Assembly (NCBI GenBank): GCA_047967505.1
Contig: CM106539.1
Direction: 5' to 3' (one strand)
Length of the DNA: 64,000 nucleotides
Origin: Dipteris shenzhenensis
Taxonomy: Eukaryota; Polypodiophyta; Polypodiopsida; Gleicheniales
Every line of letters starts with the position of its first letter. Position 1 is the first letter of the stretch. The notes beneath the pieces are model-generated. The model did not search any database, was not told where the DNA came from, and saw nothing but the letters and a program-made list of their open reading frames with translations. Positions 44,943-57,592 of this stretch are shown one piece after another. Position numbers and translations under genes: made by a program.

Positions 44943-45790
44943 TATCAAACTGCCAACCAACTGCCTGTACGAAGTGCCATCAAACTTTTCAGTAGCATCA
45001 TGCTTACTCAACTTGAGTCCCTTTTCCAATGGAGTAGTCACATGCTTACAGTTCTCCATCTTAAATTTCTGCAACAACCCCTTTGAATACTTTGTCTGTG
45101 ACATAGAAATCCCATCATGGGTCTACCAAAACTCAATGCCAAGACAATAATGCAATAGGCTCAAATCTGTCATGTCAAAGTTGTGACATAAAGCTAACTA
45201 CACTACTGTAATTTGCTACAAATTGCTGCTAGTGAGTATCATTGTCATCCACATATAGTACCAACATGACCAATTCTGATTTTTGCTGCAGAACATACAG
45301 ATTTGGCTCTGTATGAGTGTTTACGAAGCCCTGTGACATCAAAACTGATGTATCTTGTGATACCACGCACGACGTGCTTGCTTCAGCCCATATAGAGCCT
45401 TCTTGAGCTTGCATACCTTGTGCTCTTGTCCCTTCACCTCAAAACCTTGGGGCTTATGTACATAGACCTCCTCTTTAAGATCTCCATTGAGGAAAGCGGT
45501 CTTGACATCCATCCGGTACACTAACCAACCATAAAATGCAGCAAAAGAGATGACAGAACGAATGGTGGTCATCTTGGCCACTGGAGCAAAAGTCTTCTCA
45601 TAATCTATCCCCTCCTCTTGTGCATACCCCTTGGCAACCAAAAGGGCTTTGTATTTCTCAACTGTGCCATCTAAATGGTATTTCACCTTATAAATCCATT
45701 TCGTGCCAAACCACATTTTTTCCAATGGGCACATCAACCAAGTCCCATGTGGCATTCTTCTCAATGGATTGAATCTCAGCTTCTATAGCT
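44943..45790 (-). pseudogene. Copia 2 reverse transcriptase
   Basis: Frame 45,764-45,339 has [52 protein letters not shown] and [14 protein letters not shown]. After a frameshift near 45,380 the text is LVMLVLYVDD. Then stops and another shift lead to GISMSQTKYSKGLLQKF and GTSYRQLVGSLI. The RNase H domain is missing because of the truncation. Confidence 0.93.
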
Positions 45791-46053
45791 TTCTACCATG
45801 CTGGATTATGATGAGCATCCTTGAAGCTCTGAGGCTCATTTTCAGCTTCCATCACTGAGGTCATCAAAGAAAAATTGACCTTTTTTTAAATTTTCTGAGT
45901 GCTTGCCTCGGTTTTCCCCAAAGTAGGTTGATCCTTAGCATCTTGAATGGTCAACCTTGCCCAACGTCGAATAGATTTCTCTACTGTACCACTCAGGGCT
46001 GCATCAACATCTTTAGTGGTCTCACGACATTGATAATGCCTCCAAACATGAGG

Positions 46054-47287
46054 CTATCTATTCTCATTAATTGGCTGCAAATATGACACATTTGAGGGAG
46101 AGCCATCCTCAACATGTGGCAAGCCATTTGAACTATGAGAAGTAGAAGGGGAACCATCAAGAGACTCCATCTCATCATCCTCAAACTGGATGATGTCCAA
46201 AGGGGTGTCATCGTATGGTGGCAAGTCTGCACTAGCCGGCTGCATGCACTCATTCTCAGCAAAGAGAACATCTCTACTGATTAATACATTCCTGGTAGTG
46301 GGATTATAAAGCCTCAATCCCTTGCTTTCAATGCTATACCCCACAAAAATGCATTTGACACTCTTGTCATCAAGCTTTGTTCGATGTGCATCTGAAACCA
46401 AAGCATATGCCATTGAGGCAAAAATTGTGAAATGACTAACCTTTGGCTTAAAGCCATACAAAGCCTCAAATGGAGTCACATTAGCCAAAGCTTTGGTAGG
46501 GCATCTATTTTGAATGTAAGTGGTTGTCACAACTGCTTCTCCCCAAAAAGCCTTTGAGACTCTCTTGAATTTCAGCATGCATCTCGTCATCATTGTGCAC
46601 TATCTGCAACACTCTAGTTCCCTTGACCCAAAGCCTGCCTCGTTTCCTAAATGGCAAGCGATGCAATTTGCCAAGTGTACACCCCTCACAGACTTCATTT
46701 GCTTGTTGCTGCAATTTTGGCATTCCCTGAGTCATATTATTGTTGTACAAGTAGGACAATGCCCTGTGATGGACATGTCCAAACCTAGCATGCCATAAAT
46801 CAACCTGGAAAGTGTTTGCTATAGCCAATACCTTCTGATCATAAGGCTGAGCATCAAGCTTGTATAAGCCTCTATCATATGTGCCTATTGCTACAACCTC
46901 ATATCCTTTCTTTGGATCCTTGATCTTGCATCGGTTATCCTGAAATTCAACCAACATATGTTGATCATGGGCAATGTTTGAAAGTGAAATCGGATTTTGC
47001 CTCAAATCTAGAACATACCAAGCATCTTGAATATACTTAACTTTCCCATTATCAAGCTGAATGGTAATGTACCCAACTCCGATGATGTCTTGAGAAGCAT
47101 CATTGGCACATGTAACCTGTCTGCCATGAACAAGTCTGATGCTCTCAAGCCACTCCCAGTGAGGAGTCATGTGCTTACTAGCACCACTGTCGATATACCA
47201 TGTATCACTTGCAATAAGGGAAGCATCCCTTGATTTATTTTTAGCATTCAAATCCCCCCTGGCATCCATCTTCATTAAATGCAGCAA
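46054..47287 (-). pseudogene. Copia 2 protease and core-deleted integrase
   Basis: Protease Asp lies at 47,189-47,191 (YIDSGASKHMTPHWEW). The pre-integrase zinc region reads WHARFGHVHHRAL...CEGCTLGKLHRLPF. The text then reaches the first integrase Asp (LQIVHND) and jumps to the region that normally follows the catalytic Glu (MTRCMLKFKRVSKAFWGEA). About 120 codons with the remaining DDE residues are gone, and the frame shifts at the join. Integration activity is impossible. Confidence 0.92.
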
Positions 47288-47600
47288 ACACCAAAACCTC
47301 TATCACCTTGGGCAAGATGAGCTCCACCATGTGCATCTGAAGCACGAGTTTCAGTGGAGGCAACAAATTACTGCTAAAGCTGTCCCTTTGCCTTTTCTTT
47401 TCATTGGCAATCCTTTTCTAACACTCTACCTCCACTCTGCAATGTAATGTCCTTGCTTCTTGCAATAGTTGCATTTGTCCTTTTTCTGATTTTTGCTTGA
47501 ACTACTTGCATTCCCCTCCTTGGGCTGAGTTGTATGGCTGAAACTGGCCTCTAATCACTCAGAGGGCAGTGGAACTAAACCTTTAATCACTTCAGCACTT

Positions 47601-49942
47601 ATTTATAGCTCACAAAGCATATACCACAACCATTAACCATTGCATGATCACCATTTGGCATTTACCCATTTGTTTACAAACAAAACCACTGAAAAAGGGA
47701 TGGAGGCTAGAATGCCCCTACTAAATAAACATAGACAAGTGCACTCGATTGGCCCCAAACACCATGGCACCCCTTTCGGTATTTCTTTATATTTCACAAT
47801 GAAATGATTACAAGTTGCATCTGGGAGACCTTCCCTGCAACTGAACATGCATCCCCAATTCACTAAGCCTTCGCAAGGCTTTCAAGCATAGAATACCATC
47901 ACATAAGTGCACTTAACCCATAGGCTCAATCCAAAGGCATTCTCTTTTCTGACTGCAATTCCATTGGCTGTCTAGATGCAATCACATTGCACCCGAGCTA
48001 CACTCTCTTTGAGTGGTTTCTAGATAGCATTCACAAAGCTTTTCAAAGCTCCAAAATAAAATCAGCAAAGTACCCAACCAAAGAATGACTCATGTAGCAC
48101 TGCCTGGGCACCTGTGAACCAAGAAAGAGGTGGCACACGAGGCCAACCAATACCTTATGGCAAAAAGAAATTGCAGTAGCAAAATGACAACTCACCAAGC
48201 CCTAAAAACGTGAATCAAGTCCTCAATCACCAAGAGGACATAGTAGCCAATGCCCAATTGCATTCCCAACCAAAGAGGGGTGCAAAGGCATGAAGAAAGA
48301 GCATTTACAAGAGCCGACTAGCAAGAATTCCACTGAAAAATGTGAAAAAAAGCACTTCTATCATGAAGAAGTGGGAGTTCTTGGGCTCAAAAGAAGCGTG
48401 CTTTAGAGAGGAATGCATTGAGAAGGTTTTGAGAAGTTTTATCGCTGAAAAGTCCTCCAAAACTGAGAAAAACCAATCAACCAGCACGTGGGACCACTCG
48501 AAATTCAACAAAAAGTTGTAGCTACTTTTCTATTTGTGTGTGAATGCATGCATGAGTGCATGTGTGCATGTGGGACTATGCATGAACATGCCATGCACGT
48601 GCACGTGTACACACACACACACACTTTTTGTCTTTCTCCCATTATCTTCAATCCATTTCTACATTTCCTCATAGTTATAGAGACAAAATATATTCACCTT
48701 TTTTTGCAATGGCACTCATCATTTCCCCTTTGATTTTTGGATCATCCCTATAATTTTAAGGTGAGGGATGAATGGACTCAATTGCTCAAGAAACTATGTG
48801 ATATAAAACATTGATTCTTGCACCCATCAACCTTTTTCCATGTTACTTTTGGCCATCCAACATTTTGCCTCACAATCCCTTTTAACCATTTCATAATACA
48901 TACAAGAAAAACGTCCATAGGCTCACCTTGGGTACCTACGTATGCTGATTGGCCCACTACATGGACAACCAAATGTAGTTGAATATTGAAAATTCATTTT
49001 CAATCAAGCATATGCTTTAATGGATTGAACTCACATTGGCTCAATTGATGACTTTGAAAGATCCTTTGATGATATCCAATTGTAATATACGCACAGTCAT
49101 GTAGGAAAGTATAGTCATGCATGGTCTACACTAACATCCCCCATGAGATTAGGTCTCTTCTTCTCAACTAGTGGTTGTGTGGTATAGCATACACCTAAAT
49201 TCCATGCTATCTCATCTACCAATGATGTTCTTCAACTTGTTTGTAGCACACTATCAAGTCCAACATGAGATGACCCTTATTTATAGTGAGCATGGAGGAA
49301 TTTTGTGGTTCACAACTATTAGTGGCCATGTAGACTAAGGTGTGGATGCTTGGTAGAAGCAATTAAATCCAACCATAGACAATATGAGACATTTTCTCTT
49401 ATGGCATGCCCTACCTTCCCATTAGTTAGGATTCTCAATATGCCATCTATTGATGAGCTATTTTCAGAATGGTAGTCCATAAGTTGCACCAATGAAGGGA
49501 AACATGTGTTTTGGCAACAATGTTGATTTAAATTGTGCACCCCTTTCACTTTGCAAAGGCCATCTCTCAAGTTAGAGGGTAAAATCACTTGGGCATGCAT
49601 CTCTTGAGGTGTTACTAGAGTTGTCACTCTATAAATTTTTGGACCCCGTGTAGGCTAAATCTTTTGAAGACTCAAGATTGATAGTCAGTGGAATGGCCTA
49701 ACGTTGCTACCTCAAATTCTCCCACCAAATGTGAGACAGATCGTGTTCTTTGGCTATGGTGACAATGTTCAAATCCATGCATCTGCCATAGCTACTTGCT
49801 ATTGCTCTACAAGGAGCTTTTGCTCTTCACATTGTTTTCCCTCTGTAAATGTTGCAAACATTTCTTTTGTTGTTGTTTCAATACTATGTTATTTCTTTCC
49901 TCACCCCTCAATCTGCTCCTTGTTCCTTGACCAAGCTTTCAA
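47601..49942. other. Intergenic DNA, no supported gene
   Basis: 47,600-48,520 may be older copia gag/leader sequence but shows no motif. At 48,540-48,625 an alternating purine-pyrimidine stretch (TGCATG, CACGTGCACGTG, CACACA) occurs. 48,630-49,940 shows nothing recognisable. Confidence 0.45.
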
Positions 49943-50235
49943 CTGTGTCACTCTTTCTACACCCCATATAGCATGTACAAGCAAGCATGTATTAAAAATG
50001 CCCTTATTCTTGCACTTTTACATTTTCTCATGTAATTGATTAACACTCTGTTGCATGTATACATTTTTAGAAGCTTAAAATTTAGATACCTCCTTATAAA
50101 TCTACACATATAAATTACAATAAGTTTCTATTGCATAAATCCCCTTATCCATGCAAAAGGCATGCAAGTCTCCCTATGGAAAAAGTCCCCCTTTGTGTAC
50201 TAATGTGCTATGTTACATGTTTATGAGTGAATGCC
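49943..50235. mobile_element. Small TIR element, subfamily 1 copy B (diverged)
   Basis: Left end GTGTCACTCTTTCTACACCCCATATAGCATGT and right end TGCTATGTTACATGTTTATGAGTGAATGCC match copy A at 11,350-11,630, as does the interior (TATTCTTGCA, TATAAATCTACACATA). The terminal G run has decayed. Same orientation as copy A. Confidence 0.7.
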
Positions 50236-50625
50236 ACCAAAAAAGGCCACTGACAAAAGGGGATGCTGAACTCATGAGTATGTGTATACCTCCATTCACA
50301 TTAAAAAAAACGACTCTTCCACCCTTACCTGGTAGAGATGCATATAAGGGAGATATCTCTCGAAGAATGATGCTAAAAAATATTAACCCTGTGATGGTTG
50401 CGAATCAGGTTTGCTAGTTTATGATAGGGATAACATTTAGCACCCCCCTTTGCCACATGCATTCCCAACTTCATGAACTAATTATGACTTTCATGGTCTA
50501 TATGGTTGCAGGTACCAAAAGGGCACTCTCTCTATGCTTCAAATCTTTGAAAATAAAAATATTCTCGTCTCTACTCCTCTATCGATTTCTCTTGAGCTTT
50601 ATTTAGTTTATGAAAGCATATGTGT

Positions 50626-50661
<36 letters not shown>

Positions 50662-51842
50662 ACTTTTTTTTTTGGTGAGAAACACACACGCACACTTTTT
50701 TTTAGGTGAGAAACACACACACACACATGCACACACTCATGCAAGCATGCATGGATAGATAGATTTATATGTGTAAATGTATATGTATATTTATATATAC
50801 ATATATATATGCCTATGTATATATGGATATTTATAAGCAAAAGACGGGTTAGGTATCGAGGAGAGTTATCTATGAAACTACATGTGCCTATCTGAGGGAG
50901 GAAATTGTGAGTACTAGGGAATGAAATATTACCAAGTGTTGCAATTTTCACATAAGCAATACTCTCATAATTTTATAGTTCTCATGATGAAAAGTTGTAA
51001 ATAGCATAGACCATCTAAAATATTAAATTTTCATCTTGTTGTTTATGCTCGGTATTGATATTCAATGCAAGGTGGTCACATGTGTGACACATTTGTGTAG
51101 GGGAGGGTGTGGTGAAGTGTAATACATCTGATCATGGATTCATGGAGAATTTTTCTCAATCAAGCCATGCTATTGCAAGGGGTACCCAATTAGTCAAAAC
51201 AATGCTACATTATGTTGGAATGATTCTAGATAGCATGAAAATTTATGACAGTCAAACATCTTTATATTGGATTTCAATTGGTTACTACAGTGTGTAGAGG
51301 AGCTCAAGCAATTATGAGAAAATGTTAAATTTATTTTTTACCATTGACCCAACAAATTCTAGGATAGCCTTACAAATACATTAACAAAATCTTATCATTA
51401 TAACTGGTGCATCTTTGTGCTATCCTTTCTCAATATATTGTCAACCCATTGTCAAGTACCCATCAACAATCATTTTAACGGGTCGACAACATATTTGGTT
51501 ATTAGCTTGTTATTAGGTTATTTTCCAATTGGATCACATAGATGCAAAATGGTGGCATGTGGTGCAAGCCGCATCGAGGGAGCAACATGTCTTTGAAGAT
51601 GTGAAGTTCACGAAGAGATGCAAAATGTCACATTAGGTGGCATGTTCCAATGCTCCTCCCCTATCTAATGAGCCAATAGTTATAAAACTCCATGAGGTGT
51701 TGATAGATTTAACTCCATGGATTATTCACATAAATAGACGTGCTTGTAAATTTTTTGTAAATGAGGTACAAAATTCTTTAGAAATACTTTCTATTCACAT
51801 GAATACACTAGTTAACTTATATAGATGGTCTAAATGAGGCTT
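50236..51842. other. AT-rich intergenic DNA with microsatellites
   Basis: (CA)16 at 50,628-50,659, further ACAC runs at 50,680-50,740 separated by T runs and a repeated GGTGAGAAACACAC, and TATG/TATA tracts at 50,755-50,835. No gene recognised. Confidence 0.6.
50628..50659. repeat. (CA)16 microsatellite
   Basis: Uninterrupted CA dinucleotides. Confidence 0.96.
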
Positions 51843-52083
51843 GGGGGGGTCACTCATTATATGTAACCCTATCACGTGAGTTCAACATAAGGTTATTTTT
51901 AATTTCTAAATTTTACAAAAATTAATTTACATAAGGGAATATTTAATCTAGCTTTGGAAAAAAATTACAGATTTGTATAGAAAAAGGGTACATTTATTAA
52001 GAAATTTTTTACTGATAAGGGATTTTACAAATATGCCTTGAATGCACGTGATATAGAGGGTTTATACGTAGTGACCCCCCTAA
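51840..52083. mobile_element. Small TIR element, subfamily 2 copy C, with 8-bp target duplication
   Basis: Left terminus CTTGGGGGGGTCACT and right terminus AGTGACCCCCCTAAG are inverted repeats with 14 of 15 positions matching. Immediately outside, AAATGAGG stands on both sides (51,832-51,839 and 52,084-52,091). About 244 bp, AT-rich, no ORF. An 8-bp duplication is typical of hAT-type transposition, though the terminal sequence is not a standard hAT end. Confidence 0.85.
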
Positions 52084-53521
52084 GAAATGAGGTGCAAAAT
52101 GATGTCAAATTGTGATGACACAAGATCTATCAACTCAACTTAAGAGATTCTCAAGTTATTTCTCTAGATTTCTTATTTATTCAAAGTCACAAGCTTGATA
52201 AGTATACTACTTAAAGTTATGCACGTGTGTGTGCGCACACACACACATGTGGGTGTGCACGCACGCACGCACGTGCACACACACACACACACATCCCTAC
52301 CATCTTATTAGTGGAAGGGGATTACCATGGTCTACCTTCGCTTGGTGCAATTTTTTATAGCCTATCTTTGATTATGTCTAAATTTTAATTGTACATGCAC
52401 TACACCATAACATAGAGGGAAATCACGATATGATGGATAAGTGATGCATTGACAAATATATAAAATTCATGATATATTTTAATATGTAGATCCTTTTTTG
52501 CAATAAAATGAATATGTTCAAGGCTTGATACTAGTAATATATTAGCGAAACATGGCACATTGCATGATTAGAGAACTCACACATACACATATACAAAAAG
52601 TATTCTTTCTCTTATAAACAGTTATCTATCTATTGTAAGTACAGTCTCATTAATGTGATTTTCTATGCAAAGTTTTGGTTTTATATAGAAATAAGTAGTG
52701 AATTTATATACTAGAGATCATTATTCCATTTTCTAATAAGAATATTCTTTCACAACTATTGGAAGCAGATCCTGTTTCACATTAGCAAAAGTAAAACCTT
52801 TACTCAAAGGTAAATAAGTATGAGTACAGAGAATAAATAGCCTTGCCTACTTTCATATGCATGTGCTATTGTGCTCAGCTATTGAAGTCTCCCTTAAATG
52901 CAAACACTTGTAATATTAAATAAAATAGGTCAATATGTTAGTTTTTATAGTCATAGAAATCAAAATTTTTATATATTGAAATTCGAGCTTTGCTAAAATC
53001 CCAAACTAATCACACTCTTAAAATCTTATAAACATGGGATAAAGCTCCTCTCTTAACATGTCACTATTTTAAAATTAGCTCTACAAGTTGTTATAAAACG
53101 TTCTCATAGCTGTACCCTTTCAATCTAGGCAAATGAAGACCCAAGGAACACCCTATCATGACTATATCATTATGAGCATAGTTTTATTCCAAGTGAGCTA
53201 TTTATTTGTATATGTTTTAAAAAGGACAATGAGGAAATGGATAGTTCCATAAGATATTCCCAAACACATTTTTCTTATGTGCCCCATATAAAACTCAAGG
53301 ATTAAACATAATATTTTTCCATTACATCTTCCCAAACATTTTTCTTATGTAAACATATAAAATTCAAGAATTAAAAATAAGGAAAGAGGGTACATCCAAG
53401 TGCAAGTTGCTCAATATTATCATGTTAGGCAATCATATTTCAAAGGATGCACATAGTGTAATCTCACTCGTCCACCAAAGTAGGCAAACATATAGATCTT
53501 CTTAATGTGTTTTATAAGGCA
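52084..53521. other. AT-rich intergenic DNA, no gene seen
   Basis: Contains the alternating tract at 52,221-52,293; ttcccaaacatttttcttatg is repeated at about 53,257 and 53,329 (72 bp apart). Confidence 0.5.
52221..52293. repeat. Alternating purine-pyrimidine tract
   Basis: CACGTGTGTGTGCGCACACA, then CATGTG, CACGCACGCACGCACGTG and CACACA over 73 bp with very few interruptions, a sequence type prone to left-handed DNA. Confidence 0.9.
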
Positions 53522-53794
53522 ATAGTTAATTGACACACTCATATGCAAATATAGCATGTGGGTTCAACAAAAGGGTTTTTTAAGAACAAAAATTCTTTAG
53601 ATAGATATAATTATTATTTTTAACTTATAGAAACTCTTTAGAGAAATTTACTTATAGTAAGGCTTTTTTAATTGGTGTATTGACAAAATCGTAAGTTAGA
53701 ATAGAAAAAGGGGTTATTTTAAAGCCTTATGATTTACAAGTAAGGGGTTTTAATAACACCCCTTGAATGCAAGTACAAGTGCTAACCCCCCAAG
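53522..53794. mobile_element. Small TIR element, subfamily 2 copy D (left end decayed)
   Basis: Right end TAACCCCCCAAG and internal phrases (GGGTTCAACAAAAGG, GAATAGAAAAAGGGG, CCCCTTGAATGCAAG) match copy C in order and orientation. The left terminus keeps only ACACTCAT. Confidence 0.7.
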
Positions 53795-56189
53795 TTTCAT
53801 ATAATCTTGCAAGTACAACACATCCTTTCATGGTTTAAGTATGAATTGGTATGAGAGTAAAACTTGTTGACATACTAAATATGGTGCTTGAATATAAATT
53901 GATTTTTTAGGAGTGTGCACCTCTCCTTTTTGTGAACCAAGTATAGGCTATTCAAAGTTATAATGACACCTTGGGTTAGTCATAAGACCTAGTAAGCCAC
54001 ATAAGTAAGCTTTTAGTAAATTTGGATTATTTCGAGTAGAGTCTAAAAAGATATAGGAAGACAAAATAAGTAGGAGAGATGAGGTGGCATCCATTTTTAA
54101 AGAGAATTTTTTAGGATCACCATGTGAATAACTTAAGCATATTGACATCTTCAAATATGTAAAAGAAGCGCACATGCGTTAGTACGCCACTAGATAGGAA
54201 GTAGTGCATGTCCATAATAGAAGGAACTCGTCACAATTGTATATATGTAGCTAGTACTATATAGAAATAATTCAAAGTCTGATAAAGTAACATCATAATG
54301 ATACGAAAAGGCTTCACTTAAAATTTGAAGAAAACCATAATTCTATCATCGTACTTGCAAGTTGATAAGACAAAGAATTTAAAATATGTGTTGCTAGCAT
54401 TTCTAGTTCAATATCTTACAACATTATTGGGGTTGCTATTAAAAAGAGGAAAGTTAGGACGGAGAGAAAATAGCTTCATGATGAAGAGGCAACATCCAAG
54501 CATCCAAAGCTCCAACAACATTTAGATTTGCCACTCATAAGCTTAAAGATTCTCTCATTCTAAAACCTCATAAAATTCTCCAAAAATCCCACAACAGTTA
54601 GATTTTCCATTGCAATGCTTAAAGAAGAAGGATTCTGTATTAGAAAAGCCTCATAGAATTTATCACATGCATGTCATAATAACTAGAAGTAAAGAATATA
54701 GAAGCTCTTTCAAGCTTCCAAAAGACATGAGCTTAAAGCTAGATTCAACTTCTTCAGTGCCAAATGAAACAATTTGTGAGAGATATAGAACCTTAAACCA
54801 CGTTACACAAGCTTTTGCTAATAATGTAGCAATGCACATAACTCAAGGCTTGATAATGCTAGTGTCAATTAGGGCATTGCAATCAATGATTGAAACCTTG
54901 AATTACTAATATTAGGATTAATTTGACACAAGGGAGCTTATTTCAATATTTTTATAAATATATCAAAAGGCAATAAGGGCATTTCCATACAAATCCTAGA
55001 AGAGGGAGTATAAGCCAATGTAACATAACATTGTGTTTAATGCTAGAAGATTGAGTGCATAATGCTTCCAATGCCTTGAAGCAAGTCATGATTATGGATG
55101 GTGTAATCCAAAAAAAGAAAGAGCAACAAACAATAGGTAAAATTATAAAATAACTTGAAGCACTAGTCAAGGTTGAAGCTAATGGTTGCATAAAGGGAAA
55201 ATTTAGAAGATATGTGAAATAAACTAATACAAATTAAACTTCAAGAAGTTTGAATGTAGAGTCTAGGAAATGAATTGTTTCTTTTTTTCAAGATTCTCCT
55301 TTTAAAAGTGTTAGATTGCTTATGATTGTTCACATTCCTTTGGGCTGGAGTTTCATGCAATCTTATAATCATGTCATGTGTCTTTATGCTTCTCCTTTCA
55401 TGATTTTCTGAAGTTTTAAAAACACATCTTTGTGAAAAGATCTCTATAAGACTATTGTTTAGCACCTACTTGGCATTCTTTTATAAGCTAGAGCCGTGCA
55501 ATTTTCACCCAACCTTTGTAGGCTAGTGCTAAATTTTTGCATCATTATAAACTCTTTTGTAATAGAAAGCATTAGAGAGAGATTGTAGCCTACTCCTATA
55601 TTTTCAGATGTAAGGTAGTATATCCCTTTACATGTTCTCAAGGTCTCTTATTTTGCTACTGCTACATTCAAAATCGGAAGCCTTTACATGGATTGGAGAT
55701 GGGGAGGCTTTCTGGTCTTGTATTATAGAGTAAGCTTTAGTGGTTGGTGGAATTTCACTTAAATAAGACTTCAAGTCTTACGTGGGGATGTATGAGAGTA
55801 TAAATTGCTCTTTGCACAACAATTGGGGCGAAGAGCCAATGCAAAACTTGCACTGATTAAGGAGGAGAGAATGACTCATCTTAATTGGTCTCCAACCCCA
55901 TCAAGGTTTGTCACGATAAGTCACATGAGGTTTAACTTGGCATGATAAGGAAAATATGAGTATGTGACCAATTGTCTTATGTTGTGATGTCAGTTGGGAG
56001 CCTACACTGGGAGCCTACACATGTGAAATGTGGAGCTAAGGGCTCATTACTCTCTCCTTGGGATGGCTATGTGGGACATGAAGAAATGAATGTGGGGAAA
56101 AAAATAATCAAGAAGAACATGTAGGGCATAGCCACATTGATGATGTTGCATTGGTACTTGTTAATTGGATGCTCCCACTAGCAGTGCCC
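53795..56189. other. AT-rich intergenic DNA, no supported gene
   Basis: A 99-residue frame at 54,610-54,909 (+) has no known motif. GGGAGCCTACAC is tandemly doubled near 55,995-56,022. Nothing else recognised. Confidence 0.45.
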
Positions 56190-56430
56190 CTAAAGCTGTG
56201 GTGCCATAAATTGGCAAGGTTCCTGCAGGAGCATGGCATAAAGCAGCAATATTCATTCAGTCATACCCCACAGCAAAATGGACTTGCAGAAAGGAAAAAC
56301 AGGCATATTGGAGAGGTATCTCGGGCCATGCTAAATGAAAAAGACCTACCAGATTATTATTGGGCTGAAACAGTTGCTATAGTAGTTTACATAATGAACT
56401 ACTTCTGTCATCAGAGCTTGCTTCATGGGG
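56190..56430 (+). mobile_element. Copia integrase fragment (element 3)
   Basis: Plus-strand text FLQEHGIKQQYSFSHTPQQN, GLAERKNRHIGEVSRAML and DLPDYYWAETVAIVVYIMN is the copia integrase region around the catalytic Glu (AERKN). It starts and ends abruptly, about 200 bp in all, with no LTR. It lies about 1.4 kb upstream of the RKD start codon. Confidence 0.9.
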
Positions 56431-57074
56431 ATGTGATTTCACACTGCTAGTCGAGCAGCTACAATGCCAGCTCTTTCACCTTGGCAATCGTGAGAGGAGG
56501 CTCTCTAAATGGGCACTTGAGGATGCATAAAATCTTTCACTGGTGTTGCAGTGTTTGGAATGTTACAAGTGCCGCTCGATGGGCTGTGTGTGCACAAGCT
56601 CTTAGAGGTCTTTCTCGCACATTTCTAGTCACTAGGGAAGCTCGACATTCGTCCCCATGCTTCAGTCGATGGCAAATTTGCAAACCTGAGCACTATATTT
56701 TTTGGACATACATGAGTACTGCGTTGGAATCAAACTCAAAAAAGGTAATGCCCGGGGAAAATTCCATCTCCATCGGTCGGAGCTAGGCGGGGGAAGCTGC
56801 AAACATATCCACAGCCGCTTGGCAAATCGTGGAAACGACCTGATAGGAGAGGGTCGCTAGATTTAGCAGAGGGGGCGTTAAATTGGGGAAGGCGGGTCGC
56901 GGTTAAGCTGACGATTCAAGAGGAAGAGAGAGGGGCCGGGAGTGGCGGCGGCGAGGGTCAAAGGGTTTGACGGGGATTAATAAAGAGAGAAACAAACAAG
57001 GGACGTTACCTCGGGGCAGGCAAGCAACCTCATAATAACAAGAGATCCATCGAACAATTACGTGAGACCATCTC

Positions 57075-57102
<28 letters not shown>
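57075..57102. repeat. (CGT)9 microsatellite
   Basis: Trinucleotide run in the upstream region, with further CGTCGTCGTC at about 57,122. Confidence 0.95.
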
Positions 57103-57105
<3 letters not shown>

Positions 57106-57573
57106 CGACTAGAAACTATCATCGTCGTCGTCAATCGATTTTACGTGGTTGATCGATCCGCGGCGAGACTCGTCTTCATCATCTTGTGCTGCTGCTGCTG
57201 CAGCTGCGTCTCATGTCCGAACAAGCAAAATCGTTCTCTCTCTCTCTCAGTGTTTACTGTTAGTGTTGGTCTTGTTCGTGTAAAAGTGCTGACAGAAATC
57301 ACCAGCACTCTCAATTCTTTCTTGCAAGCTACGCTTTGCACCATCATCTCTCTCTCTCTGTCTCTCTCGCTCTCAGCACCATCGTCTCTCTCTCTCTCTC
57401 TCTCTCTCCTCCTCCCACTCTGCAAACCGTCCTCTCTCTCTTTGTAGTCATTCCTATCTTTCAAAAGCGCTCTCTCTCTCTCTCTCTCTCTCCCCATCTC
57501 CCCTACTATATCTTCCAACCCACAACGTAACGCTTCAATCAACTTTCTGTTCCTCCTCCCTCCCTCCCCCCCG

Positions 57574-57592
57574 CCCCCCCCCCCCCCCCCCC
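57574..57592. repeat. C19 homopolymer
   Basis: Nineteen C bases (after a single G at 57,573), about 206 bp before the start codon; length may be an assembly or sequencing uncertainty. Confidence 0.9.

Larger units (their letters stand above)
44943..47600 (-). mobile_element. Ty1/copia element 2, truncated and internally deleted
   Basis: From right to left: end of gag with a damaged zinc knuckle (CNYCKKQGHYIAEW, the fourth Cys replaced by Trp, about 47,440-47,480); protease DTWYIDSGASKHMTPH; GAG-pre-integrase; a deletion across the integrase core at about 46,590-46,610; post-core integrase; reverse transcriptase with YVDD near 45,245; and the connection region up to GTSYRQLVGSLI, where it stops at the CCT tract. 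No LTRs or primer site are visible. It differs in sequence from element 1, so it is another family. Confidence 0.93.

Noticed and set aside
35610-47600. Gypsy element simply nested inside copia element 2
   Set aside because: No copia sequence is found left of 35,610, and the right LTR lacks its end, so a plain insertion with target duplication is not supported.
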